From Klebsiella indica (GTDB taxonomy: Bacteria > Pseudomonadota > Gammaproteobacteria > Enterobacterales > Enterobacteriaceae): a stretch of 64,000 bases of DNA. The notes beneath the pieces are model-generated. The model searched no databases. It was not told the DNA's origin and saw only the letters and a list, made by a program, of their open reading frames with translations. Position 1 is the stretch's first letter; every line of letters begins with the position of its first letter. Made by a program: the position numbers and the translations under genes. Of the stretch, positions 29,666 through 39,202 are shown piece by piece. The DNA lies in assembly GCF_005860775.1 (NCBI RefSeq), contig NZ_VCHQ01000031.1, positions 1 through 64,000 on the forward strand, in the 5' to 3' direction.

Positions 29666-30256
29666 TTATTTGCCCAGAAGGTGCCCCATTTTGGCGGCTT
29701 TGGTATCCAGATAGTGGGCATTTTTCGGATTGCGGCCCACAATCAGCGGTACGCGTTCCACAATATTGATTCCCGCTTCGCTCAGGATCTCGACCTTCTT
29801 CGGGTTGTTGGTTAACAGACGAACCTGATCGACATTGAGCAACTTAAACATATCCGCACACAGCGTGAAGTCACGCTCATCGGCGGCAAAACCCAACTGA
29901 TGGTTGGCTTCAACCGTGTCATAGCCTTGATCCTGCAGAGCATAAGCGCGGATTTTATTCAGCAGACCAATATTGCGCCCTTCCTGACGGTGATACAGCA
30001 GAATACCGCGCCCTTCTTCGGCAATATGCGACAACGCGGCTTCCAGTTGAAACCCGCAATCACAGCGCAGACTAAAAAGAGCATCGCCGGTTAAACATTC
30101 AGAATGTACGCGAGCCAGAACCGGGGATTGCCCCGAAATATCGCCGAATACCAGCGCGACGTGATCCTGTCCGGTTGCCAGTTCTTCAAAACCCACCATG
30201 AGGAAATCTCCCCATGGCGTTGGCAGTTTGGCTTCTGCCACACGTTTAAGCTGCAT
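29666..30256 (-). CDS. ribA: GTP cyclohydrolase II
   Basis: 196 residues, full length. First committed step of riboflavin synthesis: GTP to 2,5-diamino-6-ribosylamino-pyrimidinone phosphate, formate and pyrophosphate. The three zinc cysteines are in [20 protein letters not shown] (Cys54, 65 and 67), the active-site loop is [20 protein letters not shown] and the Arg/Thr nucleotide site is [12 protein letters not shown]. It is a stand-alone gene, divergent from pgpB and convergent with acnA. Confidence 0.98.
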   Translation of the reverse strand: MQLKRVAEAKLPTPWGDFLMVGFEELATGQDHVALVFGDISGQSPVLARVHSECLTGDALFSLRCDCGFQLEAALSHIAEEGRGILLYHRQEGRNIGLLNKIRAYALQDQGYDTVEANHQLGFAADERDFTLCADMFKLLNVDQVRLLTNNPKKVEILSEAGINIVERVPLIVGRNPKNAHYLDTKAAKMGHLLGK

Positions 30257-30417
30257 GTGATTCTCCAGATTTTATCAGCACCTGACTGTGCTTCTGTTTG
30301 CCATCATTTTGCCACAATGGCGTGACGTTCGCCTAATTGCGTGCGCTCAGTTGGGCGCAAAGCGCACAAACGCGCGACTTTCCGTTATGATATTGAGGTC
30401 AATGATAAGGAGACGAG

Positions 30418-31185
30418 ATGCTGTTAATTGCCCGACGAACCGCCGCTGCGGCGGTGGTGTTATTAGTTATGCCCGCGGTGGTCTGGGTTTCCGGCTGGAC
30501 ATGGCATCCCGGATTACCGGAAGGGGTGATGAAGCCCCTGTATTGGGTGACTGAAACAGTGACGCAACCCTGGGGCGTTATTACGCATGTTATTTTATGT
30601 CTCTGGTTCCTGTGGTGCCTGCGTTTTCGCCTGCGGGCGGCGATTATGCTGTTTCTGATCCTTGCTGCGGCGATTTTAATTGGGCAAGGAATGAAGTCGT
30701 GGATCAAAGACCAGGTGCAGGAACCCCGGCCTTTTGTCATCTGGCTGGAACAGACGCGGCAGGTGCCGGTGGATCAATTCTACGCGTTGAAACGCAAAGA
30801 ACGCGCTAAACTGGTGCATGCGCAACTGGCGCAAGAGCAGAGAATACCGGCATTCCTGCGTAAACACTGGCAAAAAGAGACCGGTTTTGCTTTCCCTTCT
30901 GGTCACACGATGTTTGCCGCCAGTTGGGCGCTGCTCGGTGTCGGATTGCTGTGGCCGCGTCGTCGTTGGGCAACCATGGGACTGCTGCTGGCGTGGGCCA
31001 CGCTGGTGATGGGGAGCCGACTGGCGCTGGGGATGCACTGGCCACAGGATCTGATTGTTGCGACGCTGATTTCCTGGCTGTTGGTGACGCTGGCGACCTG
31101 GCTCGCCCAGCGGTTTTGCGGCTCGCTTTTGCCGCCGGGTGAAGAAGCACGGGATATTAAAAAAAGGGTCGCAGCACAGGAATAA
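30418..31185 (+). CDS. pgpB: Phosphatidylglycerophosphatase B / undecaprenyl pyrophosphate phosphatase
   Basis: 255 residues with six hydrophobic segments. The PAP2 signature is complete: KSWIKDQVQEPRP (C1), FAFPSGHTMFAAS (C2) and GSRLALGMHWPQD (C3), with the two catalytic histidines in C2 and C3. It dephosphorylates phosphatidylglycerophosphate, undecaprenyl pyrophosphate and other lipid phosphates on the periplasmic face. A GGAGACGAG ribosome site precedes the ATG. It is followed 134 bases later by lapAB. Confidence 0.96.
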   Translation: MLLIARRTAAAAVVLLVMPAVVWVSGWTWHPGLPEGVMKPLYWVTETVTQPWGVITHVILCLWFLWCLRFRLRAAIMLFLILAAAILIGQGMKSWIKDQVQEPRPFVIWLEQTRQVPVDQFYALKRKERAKLVHAQLAQEQRIPAFLRKHWQKETGFAFPSGHTMFAASWALLGVGLLWPRRRWATMGLLLAWATLVMGSRLALGMHWPQDLIVATLISWLLVTLATWLAQRFCGSLLPPGEEARDIKKRVAAQE

Positions 31186-31319
31186 TGTTGCTATTACCAG
31201 TACAAGGCGGCATATCCTGTACTGGTATCATGCTTTTCCATTTCACCGCTGCGGCGAAAATGATACTTTATAGGGCTGAACGCGGGATTTTTCGCGCAAC
31301 CCACATAACGGGAAGTCAT

Positions 31320-31628
31320 GTGAAATATTTACTTATTTTCTTACTGGTATTAGCCATCTTCGTCATTTCAGTGACGCTGGGGGCCCAGAATGATCAGCTG
31401 GTCACGTTCAACTATTTGCTCGCGCAGGGTGAATTCCGTATTTCGACGCTGCTGGCCGTGCTTTTTGCCGCCGGTTTTGTTATCGGCTGGCTGATTTGCG
31501 GCCTTTTCTGGCTGCGCGTTCGCGTCTCGCTGGCGCGCGCAGAGCGTAAGATTAAGCGTCTGGAGCACCAGATCGCGCCTGCCAGCGTTGCGCCTGCTGA
31601 AGCGGGTGTTCCTGTGGTAAAGGAATAA
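31320..31628 (+). CDS. lapA: LPS assembly protein A (YciS)
   Basis: 102 residues from GTG 31320 (GGAAG site upstream); the frame is open farther back but MKYLLIFLLVLAIFVISVTL is the known N-terminus. Two transmembrane helices (residues 2-20 and 40-62) are followed by a cytoplasmic coiled coil RVRVSLARAERKIKRLEHQI. LapA cooperates with LapB in tuning LpxC degradation by FtsH and LPS assembly. The stop is six bases before lapB. In E. coli an RpoH promoter drives the pair. Confidence 0.94.
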   Translation: MKYLLIFLLVLAIFVISVTLGAQNDQLVTFNYLLAQGEFRISTLLAVLFAAGFVIGWLICGLFWLRVRVSLARAERKIKRLEHQIAPASVAPAEAGVPVVKE

Positions 31629-31634
31629 CCCTTT

Positions 31635-32804
31635 ATGCTGGAGTTGTTGTTTCTGCTTTTGCCTGTTGCCGCTGCTTATGGCTGGTATATGGGGCGCAGA
31701 AGTGCACAACAGTCCAAACAGGACGATGCGAGCCGTCTGTCGCGTGACTACGTGACAGGGGTAAACTTCCTGCTGAGCAATCAGCAGGATAAAGCTGTCG
31801 ATCTCTTCCTTGATATGCTGAAAGAGGATACGGGCACCGTCGAAGCACATCTCACGCTCGGTAATCTGTTCCGCTCGCGCGGCGAGGTTGACCGGGCTAT
31901 TCGCATTCACCAAAGCCTGATGGAAAGCGCCGCGCTGACGTATGACCAGCGTCTGCTCGCCGTACAACAGCTCGGGCGTGATTATATGGCCGCCGGGCTC
32001 TACGACCGGGCGGAGGGCATGTTCAAGCAACTGGTGGATGAAACGGATTTTCGTCTCGGTGCCTTGCAGCAACTGCTGCAAATCTATCAGGCGACCAGCG
32101 ACTGGCAATCCGCTATTGAGGTAGCCGAGCGTCTGGTAAAGCTGGGGAAAGAGAAACATCGCGGCGAAATCGCGAATTTTTGGTGCGAACTGGCGCTTCA
32201 GCAAATGGCGAGCAACGATCTGGATAAGGCGATGGCGTTGCTGAAAAAAGGTGCGGCGGCGGACCGTTCCGCCGCGCGGGTTTCTATCATGATGGGCCGG
32301 GTATGGATGGAAAAGGGCGACTACGCGAAAGCGGTAGAGAGCCTGGAGCGTGTTATCGAACAGGATAAAGAGCTGGTCGTTGAAACGCTGGAAATGCTGC
32401 AAACCTGTTATCAGCAGTTGGGGAAAGCCAGCGAATGGGAGGCGTTTTTGCGTCGCTGCGCTGAAGAAAATGTCGGGGCGAGCGCCGACCTTATGCTGGC
32501 GCAAATTCTCGAACAACGGGAAGGAATCGAGCCCGCGCAAAACTATGTTACCCGTCAACTGGAGCGCCATCCGACGATGCGCGTTTTCCACAAGCTAATT
32601 GACTACCATATTAATGAGGCCGAAGAGGGGCGGGCGAAGGAGAGCCTCGGCGTTCTGCGTCATATGGTTGGGGAACAGGTGCGCAGCAAGCCGCGCTACC
32701 GCTGCCAGAAATGCGGTTTTACCTCCCATACCCTGTACTGGCACTGCCCGTCGTGCCGCTCATGGTCAACTATTAAACCGATTCGTGGCCTTGACGGGCA
32801 GTAG
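31635..32804 (+). CDS. lapB: LPS assembly protein B (YciM)
   Basis: 389 residues, full length. A single N-terminal membrane anchor (residues 2-20) leads into about nine tetratricopeptide repeats and a C-terminal rubredoxin-like metal knuckle, CQKCGFTSHTLYWHCPSCRSW, with two CxxC pairs. LapB acts as adaptor presenting LpxC to FtsH and links LPS synthesis with PbgA signalling. The GTTAAAAAAAATCTGC after the stop leads directly into the Ter site. Confidence 0.97.
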   Translation: MLELLFLLLPVAAAYGWYMGRRSAQQSKQDDASRLSRDYVTGVNFLLSNQQDKAVDLFLDMLKEDTGTVEAHLTLGNLFRSRGEVDRAIRIHQSLMESAALTYDQRLLAVQQLGRDYMAAGLYDRAEGMFKQLVDETDFRLGALQQLLQIYQATSDWQSAIEVAERLVKLGKEKHRGEIANFWCELALQQMASNDLDKAMALLKKGAAADRSAARVSIMMGRVWMEKGDYAKAVESLERVIEQDKELVVETLEMLQTCYQQLGKASEWEAFLRRCAEENVGASADLMLAQILEQREGIEPAQNYVTRQLERHPTMRVFHKLIDYHINEAEEGRAKESLGVLRHMVGEQVRSKPRYRCQKCGFTSHTLYWHCPSCRSWSTIKPIRGLDGQ

Positions 32805-32820
32805 GTTAAAAAAAATCTGC

Positions 32821-32843
32821 GTTTTAGTTACAACATACTTATT
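32821..32843 (-). other. Ter replication-fork trap (TerA-like, Tus binding site)
   Basis: Read on the minus strand the site contains AAGTATGTTGTAACTAAA, identical through the 16-base Tus core AGTATGTTGTAACTAA and to the flanking bases of E. coli TerB. The location between lapB and pyrF is where E. coli carries TerA. The orientation puts the non-permissive face (the AATAAG end) toward higher coordinates, so forks moving toward lower coordinates would be arrested while those coming from the trp side pass, as for TerA. Confidence 0.93.
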
Positions 32844-32995
32844 AGTTATGACCGTCGTTACCTCCGCTCCCGGTAATCAAATCGCCAGGCAGGGAGGGAA
32901 ATGCAGCCTGTTATTTTCGCTTTATCGCAGGTAAAATGCTGGCCGTTTACCTTTCTTGCGCCGCAGTGGCGCTTATCAACAATTAAGGTCCGGTC

Positions 32996-33733
32996 ATGAC
33001 GTCTACTGCTACATCTTTTTCCCGCGTTGTCACATCTTCGCCCGTCGTCGTTGCTCTCGATTATGATAACCGTGATAAAGCGCTGGCGTTTGTCGACCGT
33101 ATCGACCCGCGCGACTGTCGTCTGAAGGTTGGCAAAGAGATGTTTACTCTGCTCGGGCCGCAGTTTGTCCGCGACCTGCACCAGCGTGGTTTTGACGTTT
33201 TCCTCGATCTCAAGTTTCATGATATCCCGAATACCACGGCGCGTGCGGTCGCTGCGGCAGCGGATCTGGGCGTCTGGATGGTTAACGTTCACGCCTCTGG
33301 CGGCGCGCGCATGATGACCGCTGCACGAGAAGCACTACTGCCCTTTGGCAGTGACGCGCCGCTGCTGATTGCGGTAACCGTGTTAACCAGCATGGAAGCC
33401 AGCGATCTACAGGCGCTGGGAATCTCCCTTTCTCCGGCAGATTACGCTGCGAAGCTGGCGGCGCTGACCCAACGCTGCGGTCTGGATGGTGTCGTCTGCT
33501 CGGCGCAGGAGGCGGTGCGTTTCAAACAAGAACGTGGCCAGGCGTTTAAGCTGGTGACGCCCGGCATTCGTCCTCTGGGCAGCGATGCCGGCGACCAGCG
33601 GCGAATTATGACGCCGGAACAGGCGCAGGCGGCTGGCGTCGATTATATGGTGATTGGCCGTCCGGTAACCCAGTCTGCCGATCCGGCTGCCACGCTGCGC
33701 AGCATCAACGCATCGCTAAACAAGGGGGCATGA
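32996..33733 (+). CDS. pyrF: Orotidine 5'-phosphate decarboxylase
   Basis: 245 residues, full length. Last step of UMP synthesis. The catalytic Asp-Lys-Asp charge network is in [20 protein letters not shown] and the phosphate loop in [20 protein letters not shown], followed by [12 protein letters not shown]. The TGA stop overlaps the yciH start region (ATGATGAG), indicating coupled translation as in E. coli. Confidence 0.98.
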   Translation: MTSTATSFSRVVTSSPVVVALDYDNRDKALAFVDRIDPRDCRLKVGKEMFTLLGPQFVRDLHQRGFDVFLDLKFHDIPNTTARAVAAAADLGVWMVNVHASGGARMMTAAREALLPFGSDAPLLIAVTVLTSMEASDLQALGISLSPADYAAKLAALTQRCGLDGVVCSAQEAVRFKQERGQAFKLVTPGIRPLGSDAGDQRRIMTPEQAQAAGVDYMVIGRPVTQSADPAATLRSINASLNKGA

Positions 33734-34059
33734 TGAGCGATTCCAGTAGCCGTCTGGTGTATTCAACGGATGGTGGCCGTATTGATGAGCCCAAACAGGT
33801 ACAGACGCGTCTGAAAGGAGACGGTATTGTGCGCATCCAGCGCCAGACCAGCGGCCGCAAGGGTAAAGGCGTATGCCTGATTAGCGGAATTGATGAAAAT
33901 GATGATGCGCTGGCTAAACTAGCCGCCGAACTGAAAAAGAAATGCGGCTGCGGTGGGTCGGTGAAGGATGGCGTAATAGAGATTCAGGGCGATAAGCGCG
34001 ATTTGCTGAAATCGTTGCTGGAAGCTAAAGGTATGAAAGTTAAGCTGGCTGGCGGTTAA
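33733..34059 (+). CDS. yciH: SUI1/eIF1-like translation factor YciH
   Basis: 108 residues from ATG 33733, giving the E. coli-type start [12 protein letters not shown]; an ATG three bases earlier is equally possible. The SUI1 domain covers residues 28-105, with GKGVCLISGI, KKKCGCGGSVKDGVIEIQGD and LLEAKGMKVKLAGG. It resembles eukaryotic eIF1 and in E. coli affects initiation fidelity and is linked to stress inhibition of translation. It is coupled to pyrF. Confidence 0.96.
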   Translation: MSDSSSRLVYSTDGGRIDEPKQVQTRLKGDGIVRIQRQTSGRKGKGVCLISGIDENDDALAKLAAELKKKCGCGGSVKDGVIEIQGDKRDLLKSLLEAKGMKVKLAGG

Positions 34060-34068
34060 TTAATTATT

Positions 34069-34102
34069 AAGGCCGCGATATTTATCGTGGCCTTAATTTT
34101 TT
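34069..34102 (+). terminator. pyrF-yciH terminator
   Basis: AAGGCCGCGAT-att-ATCGTGGCCTT (one mismatch) followed by AATTTTTT, ten bases after the yciH stop. Confidence 0.92.
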
Positions 34103-34155
34103 GCCGGGGGTATCAGCCAGCGGCTGTAAATTAATTTTATAGTGCGTGGTAAATA

Positions 34156-34377
34156 TTATTTACCCACCTGGTGGCCGATAATCCCGCCGACTGCCGCGCC
34201 GCCCAGCGTACCCAGGGTGCTGCCGTCCGTTAATACCGCGCCGCCGATAGCGCCGGCACCCGCACCGATTGCGGTGTTGCGGTCGCGTTTAGACCAGTGA
34301 GAACAAGCGCTCAGAGACATTGCAACCGTGACGGCCAGCACTACAGCGGTCATTTTTTTGTTCATTGAAGTCATCAT
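34156..34377 (-). CDS. osmB: Osmotically inducible lipoprotein OsmB
   Basis: 73 residues. A lipoprotein signal ends in MSLSAC with the lipidated Cys at residue 25; serine after the cysteine predicts outer-membrane sorting. The mature part is the glycine-zipper type AIGAGAGAIGGAVLTDGSTL then GTLGGAAVGGIIGHQ. E. coli osmB is induced by high osmolarity, RpoS and the Rcs system. An internal ATG four codons in is an alternative start. The gene is separated from yciT by 278 bases that contain a small inverted repeat at 34608-34624 (GCCGGAC/GTCCGGC). Confidence 0.95.
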   Translation of the reverse strand: MMTSMNKKMTAVVLAVTVAMSLSACSHWSKRDRNTAIGAGAGAIGGAVLTDGSTLGTLGGAAVGGIIGHQVGK

Positions 34378-34655
34378 TTTTTTCTCCTGAATAATCTATT
34401 CATGGATACAACTTCCTTTAAGCATAGCGTGTTACTCCAGCCCAGGGGTTATTCCATGTCACTTTCGTTGCGCAGGTGTTACTTTAATCACGCAGGTGAT
34501 AGTCACTTCCTGTTATATCGCTAATATTAATTCTACTTTCTATAAATTTTTCAGGCAGGTAAAAACTCTGAATTGAGGCGTCGGAAAAGTCTCAGACGAA
34601 ACTCAGGCCGGACATTGTCCGGCAAAGCGTCGCGCGTAATAGCAAAAAAGGGGAA

Positions 34656-35405
34656 TCAGGGATGGTCGACGATATCGACGGCTAATCCGCATTCGATTAA
34701 TTGATTGCGAACGGCATCGCTAAGATTATTATCGGTAATAAGGCGATTAAATCGCCCGACAGGGCCGAGTGGATAGGGGTGAACAACATTGAACTTCGAA
34801 CTGTCGCTAAGCACAATGGCTTCACAGCCCTTTTCCAGCACCGCATTGACCACGTCGGCTCGCATCATATCCCGTCCGGTAAATCCGGTTTCAGCCTGCC
34901 AGCCGTCAATACCGATAAAAGCCTTACTAAAATGGACCTGCTGGATACAGTGCCGTGTCAACGGGCCAACCATACTTTCACTGCGTTTTTGATAAATTCC
35001 GCCAAGCAGAATGACTTCCCCGGGAGACGCTTTCAGCAGATGCGCGATATAGCTACTGACGGTAATAATAGTAACATCACCGCGATCGGCAAGCGTACGC
35101 GCAAGCAGAGCGTTACCGCTACCGTTCTCGATAAATACCGTCTCACCAGAGGAGACAAGCGTAGCAGCCCATGCGGCCAGTTCACGTTTGATGGCGAAAT
35201 GGGTCATCATCCGGGTTTCCACATCTTCGCTATCCAGTGGAACCGCGAAGCCGTGGGTACGACGCAGATAGCTCTGCTGTTCTAATAAATTCAGATCCTG
35301 GCGGATGGTGACTTCAGAGACACCGGTCATCTTCGCGAGATCGGCCACGCTGATGCGGCCTTTATCGATGACCATTTGCAAAATACTTTGTTGTCTGGCG
35401 TTCAT
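34656..35405 (-). CDS. yciT: DeoR-family transcriptional regulator YciT (DeoT)
   Basis: 249 residues. The DeoR-type helix-turn-helix occupies residues 5-60 ([20 protein letters not shown], then [15 protein letters not shown]) and the sugar-phosphate sensor domain begins near residue 75, with the typical [20 protein letters not shown] and [15 protein letters not shown] block near the end ([13 protein letters not shown]). E. coli YciT has been implicated in the response to osmotic stress. It is preceded by yciZ on the same strand. Confidence 0.93.
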   Translation of the reverse strand: MNARQQSILQMVIDKGRISVADLAKMTGVSEVTIRQDLNLLEQQSYLRRTHGFAVPLDSEDVETRMMTHFAIKRELAAWAATLVSSGETVFIENGSGNALLARTLADRGDVTIITVSSYIAHLLKASPGEVILLGGIYQKRSESMVGPLTRHCIQQVHFSKAFIGIDGWQAETGFTGRDMMRADVVNAVLEKGCEAIVLSDSSKFNVVHPYPLGPVGRFNRLITDNNLSDAVRNQLIECGLAVDIVDHP

Positions 35406-35476
35406 AGCAACATCACGGTTAAGGGCTATTTGGGCTAACGAGTGGTCTTATGCGGCCGGTGGTAACGAGGAAATTA

Positions 35477-35659
35477 TTAAATTTCCCACGGCGCTTTAGG
35501 CTGACCGGATTTCTCTTCCTGTTCGTCGCTGGAAAGCGCCTGCAGTTCAGCTTTCAGAATTTCCAGGTTATGGATAGCGGAGTGATAATCCCCGGCAACC
35601 AGAATATCCAGCACGGTATCGATACGTTGGGCGAGCAGGCGGGTATTCAGTTCTGACAT
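35477..35659 (-). CDS. yciZ: Small protein YciZ (UPF0509 family)
   Basis: 60 residues, similar to E. coli YciZ (57). Mostly helical and acidic, beginning [20 protein letters not shown] and ending GQPKAPWEI. Start ATG 35659 has AGGA upstream. Function unknown. In E. coli the phosphodiesterase gene pdeR (gmr) lies between yciZ and rnb, but here only 175 bases separate them. Confidence 0.9.
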   Translation of the reverse strand: MSELNTRLLAQRIDTVLDILVAGDYHSAIHNLEILKAELQALSSDEQEEKSGQPKAPWEI

Positions 35660-35799
35660 GGCGTTATCCTGATAATAAATGTGAATAAAATCAATGATGC
35701 TAAAAATAGAAGAAAAAGAGAAGTGAAAAAAACGTACAACTCAATTATCTGCGCAGCGTTGCAGGCAATACCCAGAAAAACAAGGAAAAGGTAGAAATA

Positions 35800-35820
35800 C
35801 GGCTCCACATGCGGGAGCCG
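35800..35820 (-). terminator. rnb terminator hairpin
   Basis: CGGCTCC-cgcatgt-GGAGCCG on the minus strand, 15 bases beyond the rnb stop, followed by the pyrimidine-rich TATTTCTACCTTTTCC. Confidence 0.7.
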
Positions 35821-35834
35821 TAGAGGGCCGTTTA

Positions 35835-37769
35835 TCAGGCCGCGGGGCGTGCAATCACGCTACGGGTTTCCATGCGAACTTCAGCAATCGTAATGTCGAT
35901 AACGTCGGTTACCTTATAGACGATTTCGCCTTTAATTTGCACGGTGCCGTTTTCCGGGCTGCAAACCAGTTCATCGCGTACGGCGTGCAGGAATGGCGCC
36001 GGAATAAAGGCGATCGCGCCATTATCAACCAGACGCACGCGCATGCCGCCGCGGCTGATATCAACGATTTCAGCGGCAAAACGGGTATCGGTTCCGGCTT
36101 TAGGGCTCAGATAGCGGGCGTACAGCCAGTCACCGACATCGCGCTCCGCCATGCGGTTGAGGCGACGGCGTTCCGCCATTTGTACCGTAACGTCATCCTG
36201 CGGACGGGCGATGGCTTCCCCTTTGATAATCGCTTTCAGCAAACGGTGATTGATCATATCGCCATACTTACGGATCGGGGAGGTCCAGGTTGCGTAAGCA
36301 TCAAGGCCCAGGCCAAAGTGCGGACCCGGCTCGGTGCTAATTTCCGCGAATGACTGGAAGCGGCGAATACGGCTGTCGAGGAAACCGGACGGCTGAGCGT
36401 CGAGCTCACGACGCAGTTTGCAGAAGCCCTGCAGCGTTAATACTTCCTCTGGATCAACGTGCACATCGTGCGTCTTCAGCAATGCCGCTAATTGCTCGGT
36501 GTTTGCTGGATCGAACCCGGTGTGAACGTTATAAATGCCGAAGCCGAGTTTATCGCGCAGGACGCGGGCCGCACAAATGTTGGCGGCAATCATCGACTCT
36601 TCCACAATACGGTTAGCGATACGGCGCGGTTCGGCGACGATGTCCAGCACTTCGCCTTTTTCTCCCAGCACAAAGCGATAATCCGGGCGATCTTTGAACA
36701 CCAGCGCGTGGTTCTGGCGCCATTCGCTACGCCGCAGGCAGACATCCTGCAGCAGTTTAATTTGCTGCGCGATGGTTTCACTCTCCGGCTGCCAGCTACC
36801 GTGGTTTTCCAGCCAGTCGGAAACCTCATCGTAGGCCAGTTTCGCTTTGGACTCGATGGTGGCGGCGAAGAACTCAATATCGTCTTCGATAGCGCCATCA
36901 TCAGCCAGAATCATGCGACAGGCCAGAACCGGACGGACTTCGTTGGCGCGCAGGGAGCAGAGATCGTCAGACAGCTCGCGTGGCAGCATCGGAATATTGA
37001 AGCCCGGCAGGTAGTTGGTAAAGGCGCGGGTTTTCGCCGTATTGTCCAGCTTGCTGCCTGCCGTGATCCAGGCGGTCGGATCGGCGATAGCGACGGTCAG
37101 GTGCAGTTTACCGTCAGCGGTCTGCTCTGCGTACAGGGCATCATCCATATCTTCAGTGCTTGCGCTGTCGATGGTCACGAAAGCCAGCGCGGTTAAATCG
37201 CGGCGTTCCAGACCTTCATCAAGCATTTCAGTTGCGACGCCGCCCGGCGCCTCTTTTTCCAGATGATGACGCGCCAGAGTGACCCACCATGGCACGAAAT
37301 GGTCATCCCCATAGGTGATGTACTGGGTGAGTTCGGCATAGAAACCGCGGTCGCCTTTCAGCGGATGACGGCGCATTTCGGCTACGGCCCAGTCACCCTC
37401 TTTAAAATCATGCTCTATGCCGCGAACGGCCCGGCAGGGAATGGCGTCTTTCAGCAGCGGATGATCAGGAACGATGGAAAGACGATCATCTTTCTTATGA
37501 ACTTTGCCGACAAAACGCGTCAGAAACGGCTCAACCAGCTCTTCCGGCTCAGCGCTTTCGCGTTCTTTTTCCGTATTGACCACGGCGATAATACGATCGC
37601 CATGCATCACTTTTTTCATTTGCGGCGGCGGAATGAAATAGCTTTTTTGGGCGTCGACTTCGAGAAAGCCGAACCCTTTTTCCGTCCCCTTAACGACGCC
37701 TTCAACACGCGGCGTCTGGGAATGCAGTTGCTGTTTAAGCTGCGCTAGCAGCGGGTTGTCCTGAAACAT
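35835..37769 (-). CDS. rnb: Ribonuclease II
   Basis: 644 residues, full length. Processive 3'-5' exoribonuclease for single-stranded RNA. Two N-terminal cold-shock domains (about residues 1-175) precede the RNB catalytic domain, where the metal-binding aspartates sit in [18 protein letters not shown] (Asp201, 207, 209, 210 in E. coli numbering), and a C-terminal S1 domain (residues 560-644). Nothing is missing. With pdeR deleted, its downstream neighbour is yciZ; PdeR is reported to modulate RNase II stability in E. coli, so that control would be lost. Confidence 0.97.
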   Translation of the reverse strand: MFQDNPLLAQLKQQLHSQTPRVEGVVKGTEKGFGFLEVDAQKSYFIPPPQMKKVMHGDRIIAVVNTEKERESAEPEELVEPFLTRFVGKVHKKDDRLSIVPDHPLLKDAIPCRAVRGIEHDFKEGDWAVAEMRRHPLKGDRGFYAELTQYITYGDDHFVPWWVTLARHHLEKEAPGGVATEMLDEGLERRDLTALAFVTIDSASTEDMDDALYAEQTADGKLHLTVAIADPTAWITAGSKLDNTAKTRAFTNYLPGFNIPMLPRELSDDLCSLRANEVRPVLACRMILADDGAIEDDIEFFAATIESKAKLAYDEVSDWLENHGSWQPESETIAQQIKLLQDVCLRRSEWRQNHALVFKDRPDYRFVLGEKGEVLDIVAEPRRIANRIVEESMIAANICAARVLRDKLGFGIYNVHTGFDPANTEQLAALLKTHDVHVDPEEVLTLQGFCKLRRELDAQPSGFLDSRIRRFQSFAEISTEPGPHFGLGLDAYATWTSPIRKYGDMINHRLLKAIIKGEAIARPQDDVTVQMAERRRLNRMAERDVGDWLYARYLSPKAGTDTRFAAEIVDISRGGMRVRLVDNGAIAFIPAPFLHAVRDELVCSPENGTVQIKGEIVYKVTDVIDITIAEVRMETRSVIARPAA

Positions 37770-37850
37770 AATGTCGTATTTTCGTGGCTAAAAGAGCGGC
37801 TGACATTTTTACGCGAATATGCCTGCCGCAGCAAGCGATGTTTCAGCATT

Positions 37851-39008
37851 TTACGTCTGAGGAGGGACGTTGCCGAGGGCGATTTTCAGACGATTCATCC
37901 AGCCGCACAGTCCACACCAGACGAGAAGATCGATAGCGGCGGTACGGGAAAGCCCCTGTTCGATCAGGAGCGTTAACCGATCGGTACTGAAGCGGTCGGG
38001 TGCACGGGTTAAAAGCCGGGCGGAGTGTAAAATTTGATACTCAATGGGGTGGTTTTTCCCCCACCGATGAATGTCAGGCTCATTACCACGTAAAGCCGCC
38101 GTCAGAGGGGTTAAATCCGGACATCGTGCGGCCCAGGCGTTAAAACAGCTAATGCTGCCATTAATGCGCGCGGATACCAGCGCCGCCTGCGCGGCGAACG
38201 GTTGCGCTTCGCTAAGATGAGCCAGAAGCTGTTCCAGTACATCAAGTGGCGGGCCCTGGATTGCCAGTAGCGGCGCCAGGTCGGACAGGCCCGGATGATT
38301 CTGCCATTTTGCTAATAACGACAGATACTCATCATTTTCGTAGCCTAAATCATAATCGTCGATCCCTGGTTCCCAGTCTACGTCGCCAGAGATAAAGCTT
38401 TCTTCCGGCGCATCTTCCTGCTGCGACATGCCGGGGAGCCAGCGTACCGGATAACCCTGAGCCGCCTGCAATGCGGCGATAGCGCGGGCCTGAAAGCCGA
38501 CAAAGCCGATAATCTGATTGATAAGAATGATGTCGTCACGGCTCAGCCCGACTTCATCTAACTGACGACGAGCCTGCGCGTTAATCACCCAGGGAGAACT
38601 GGCGAGCTGGCGGGCATATTGCGTCATCTGCGCCAGGCGGCGGTTGCTCTCGCGGGAAGAGTCCGGGCCGGGAAGCGGCGCCAGGCGGGCGGCGTAATGA
38701 TTACACAGACGCTGCACACCATAAACCTGGGCGGCGGTCAGCGCGGTACTCAGCCGGTCGTAGGCATTAAATGTAGGCAGACGATCGTCGTTAACTGATG
38801 CCGGGAAGAGGGCATCGGCCAGTTGACGGGCAGGCGTGAGCCAGCGTGCATGCGCCTGTCGCAGATCGTCGGGCAGCACCAGGTCGAGCAGAAAACGATC
38901 TTCGACATCAGCGGCTTCAGGGACGAGCGGCAATACATCCACCGGGCAGATCGTAGCCTGAGTCTCATGATACCAGTGGTTTTTGCCGTAAATGCGGCGT
39001 TGCTCCAT
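37851..39008 (-). CDS. yciW: YciW, AhpD-like peroxidase-related protein
   Basis: 385 residues from ATG 39008 (AAGGAACGCCC upstream; the family start is MEQRRIYGKNHWYHET). The frame is open farther upstream but without a ribosome site. The central part (WVINAQARRQLDEVGLSRDD, then IILINQIIGFVGFQARAIAA) resembles alkylhydroperoxidase AhpD domains, but no CxxC redox pair is present there. E. coli yciW belongs to the CysB regulon and is linked to cysteine homeostasis. The annotation rests on synteny and overall similarity. Confidence 0.9.
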   Translation of the reverse strand: MEQRRIYGKNHWYHETQATICPVDVLPLVPEAADVEDRFLLDLVLPDDLRQAHARWLTPARQLADALFPASVNDDRLPTFNAYDRLSTALTAAQVYGVQRLCNHYAARLAPLPGPDSSRESNRRLAQMTQYARQLASSPWVINAQARRQLDEVGLSRDDIILINQIIGFVGFQARAIAALQAAQGYPVRWLPGMSQQEDAPEESFISGDVDWEPGIDDYDLGYENDEYLSLLAKWQNHPGLSDLAPLLAIQGPPLDVLEQLLAHLSEAQPFAAQAALVSARINGSISCFNAWAARCPDLTPLTAALRGNEPDIHRWGKNHPIEYQILHSARLLTRAPDRFSTDRLTLLIEQGLSRTAAIDLLVWCGLCGWMNRLKIALGNVPPQT

Positions 39009-39170
39009 GGGCGTTCCTTGTTCGGTATGTGGCAAACCGCCGTTTCGCGGTCATGCTATGCTGAACTATCCTGGCGTAACCCCGATACGGGAGAAAATAT
39101 TGATACGTGCTAATAAATAGCAGATTGGAATAACGGAAGGAGAAAGCGTGATTGAGAAGGGGGGCAGGAA

Positions 39171-39194
39171 CCCTCCTCACGATCGTGAGGAGGG
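39171..39194. repeat. Perfect 24-base palindrome after fabI
   Basis: Half-site CCCTCCTCACGA followed by its exact reverse complement. It starts eight bases beyond the fabI stop and can form a very stable hairpin in RNA from the minus strand, although no uridine run follows (next bases TTCCTGCCCC). It may act as a 3'-end stabiliser or weak terminator. Confidence 0.8.
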
Positions 39195-39202
39195 CAAGGA
39201 AC

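Noticed and set aside
31368..32591. 407-codon minus-strand frame across lapA/lapB
   Set aside because: Antisense shadow; lapA and lapB are unmistakable on the plus strand.
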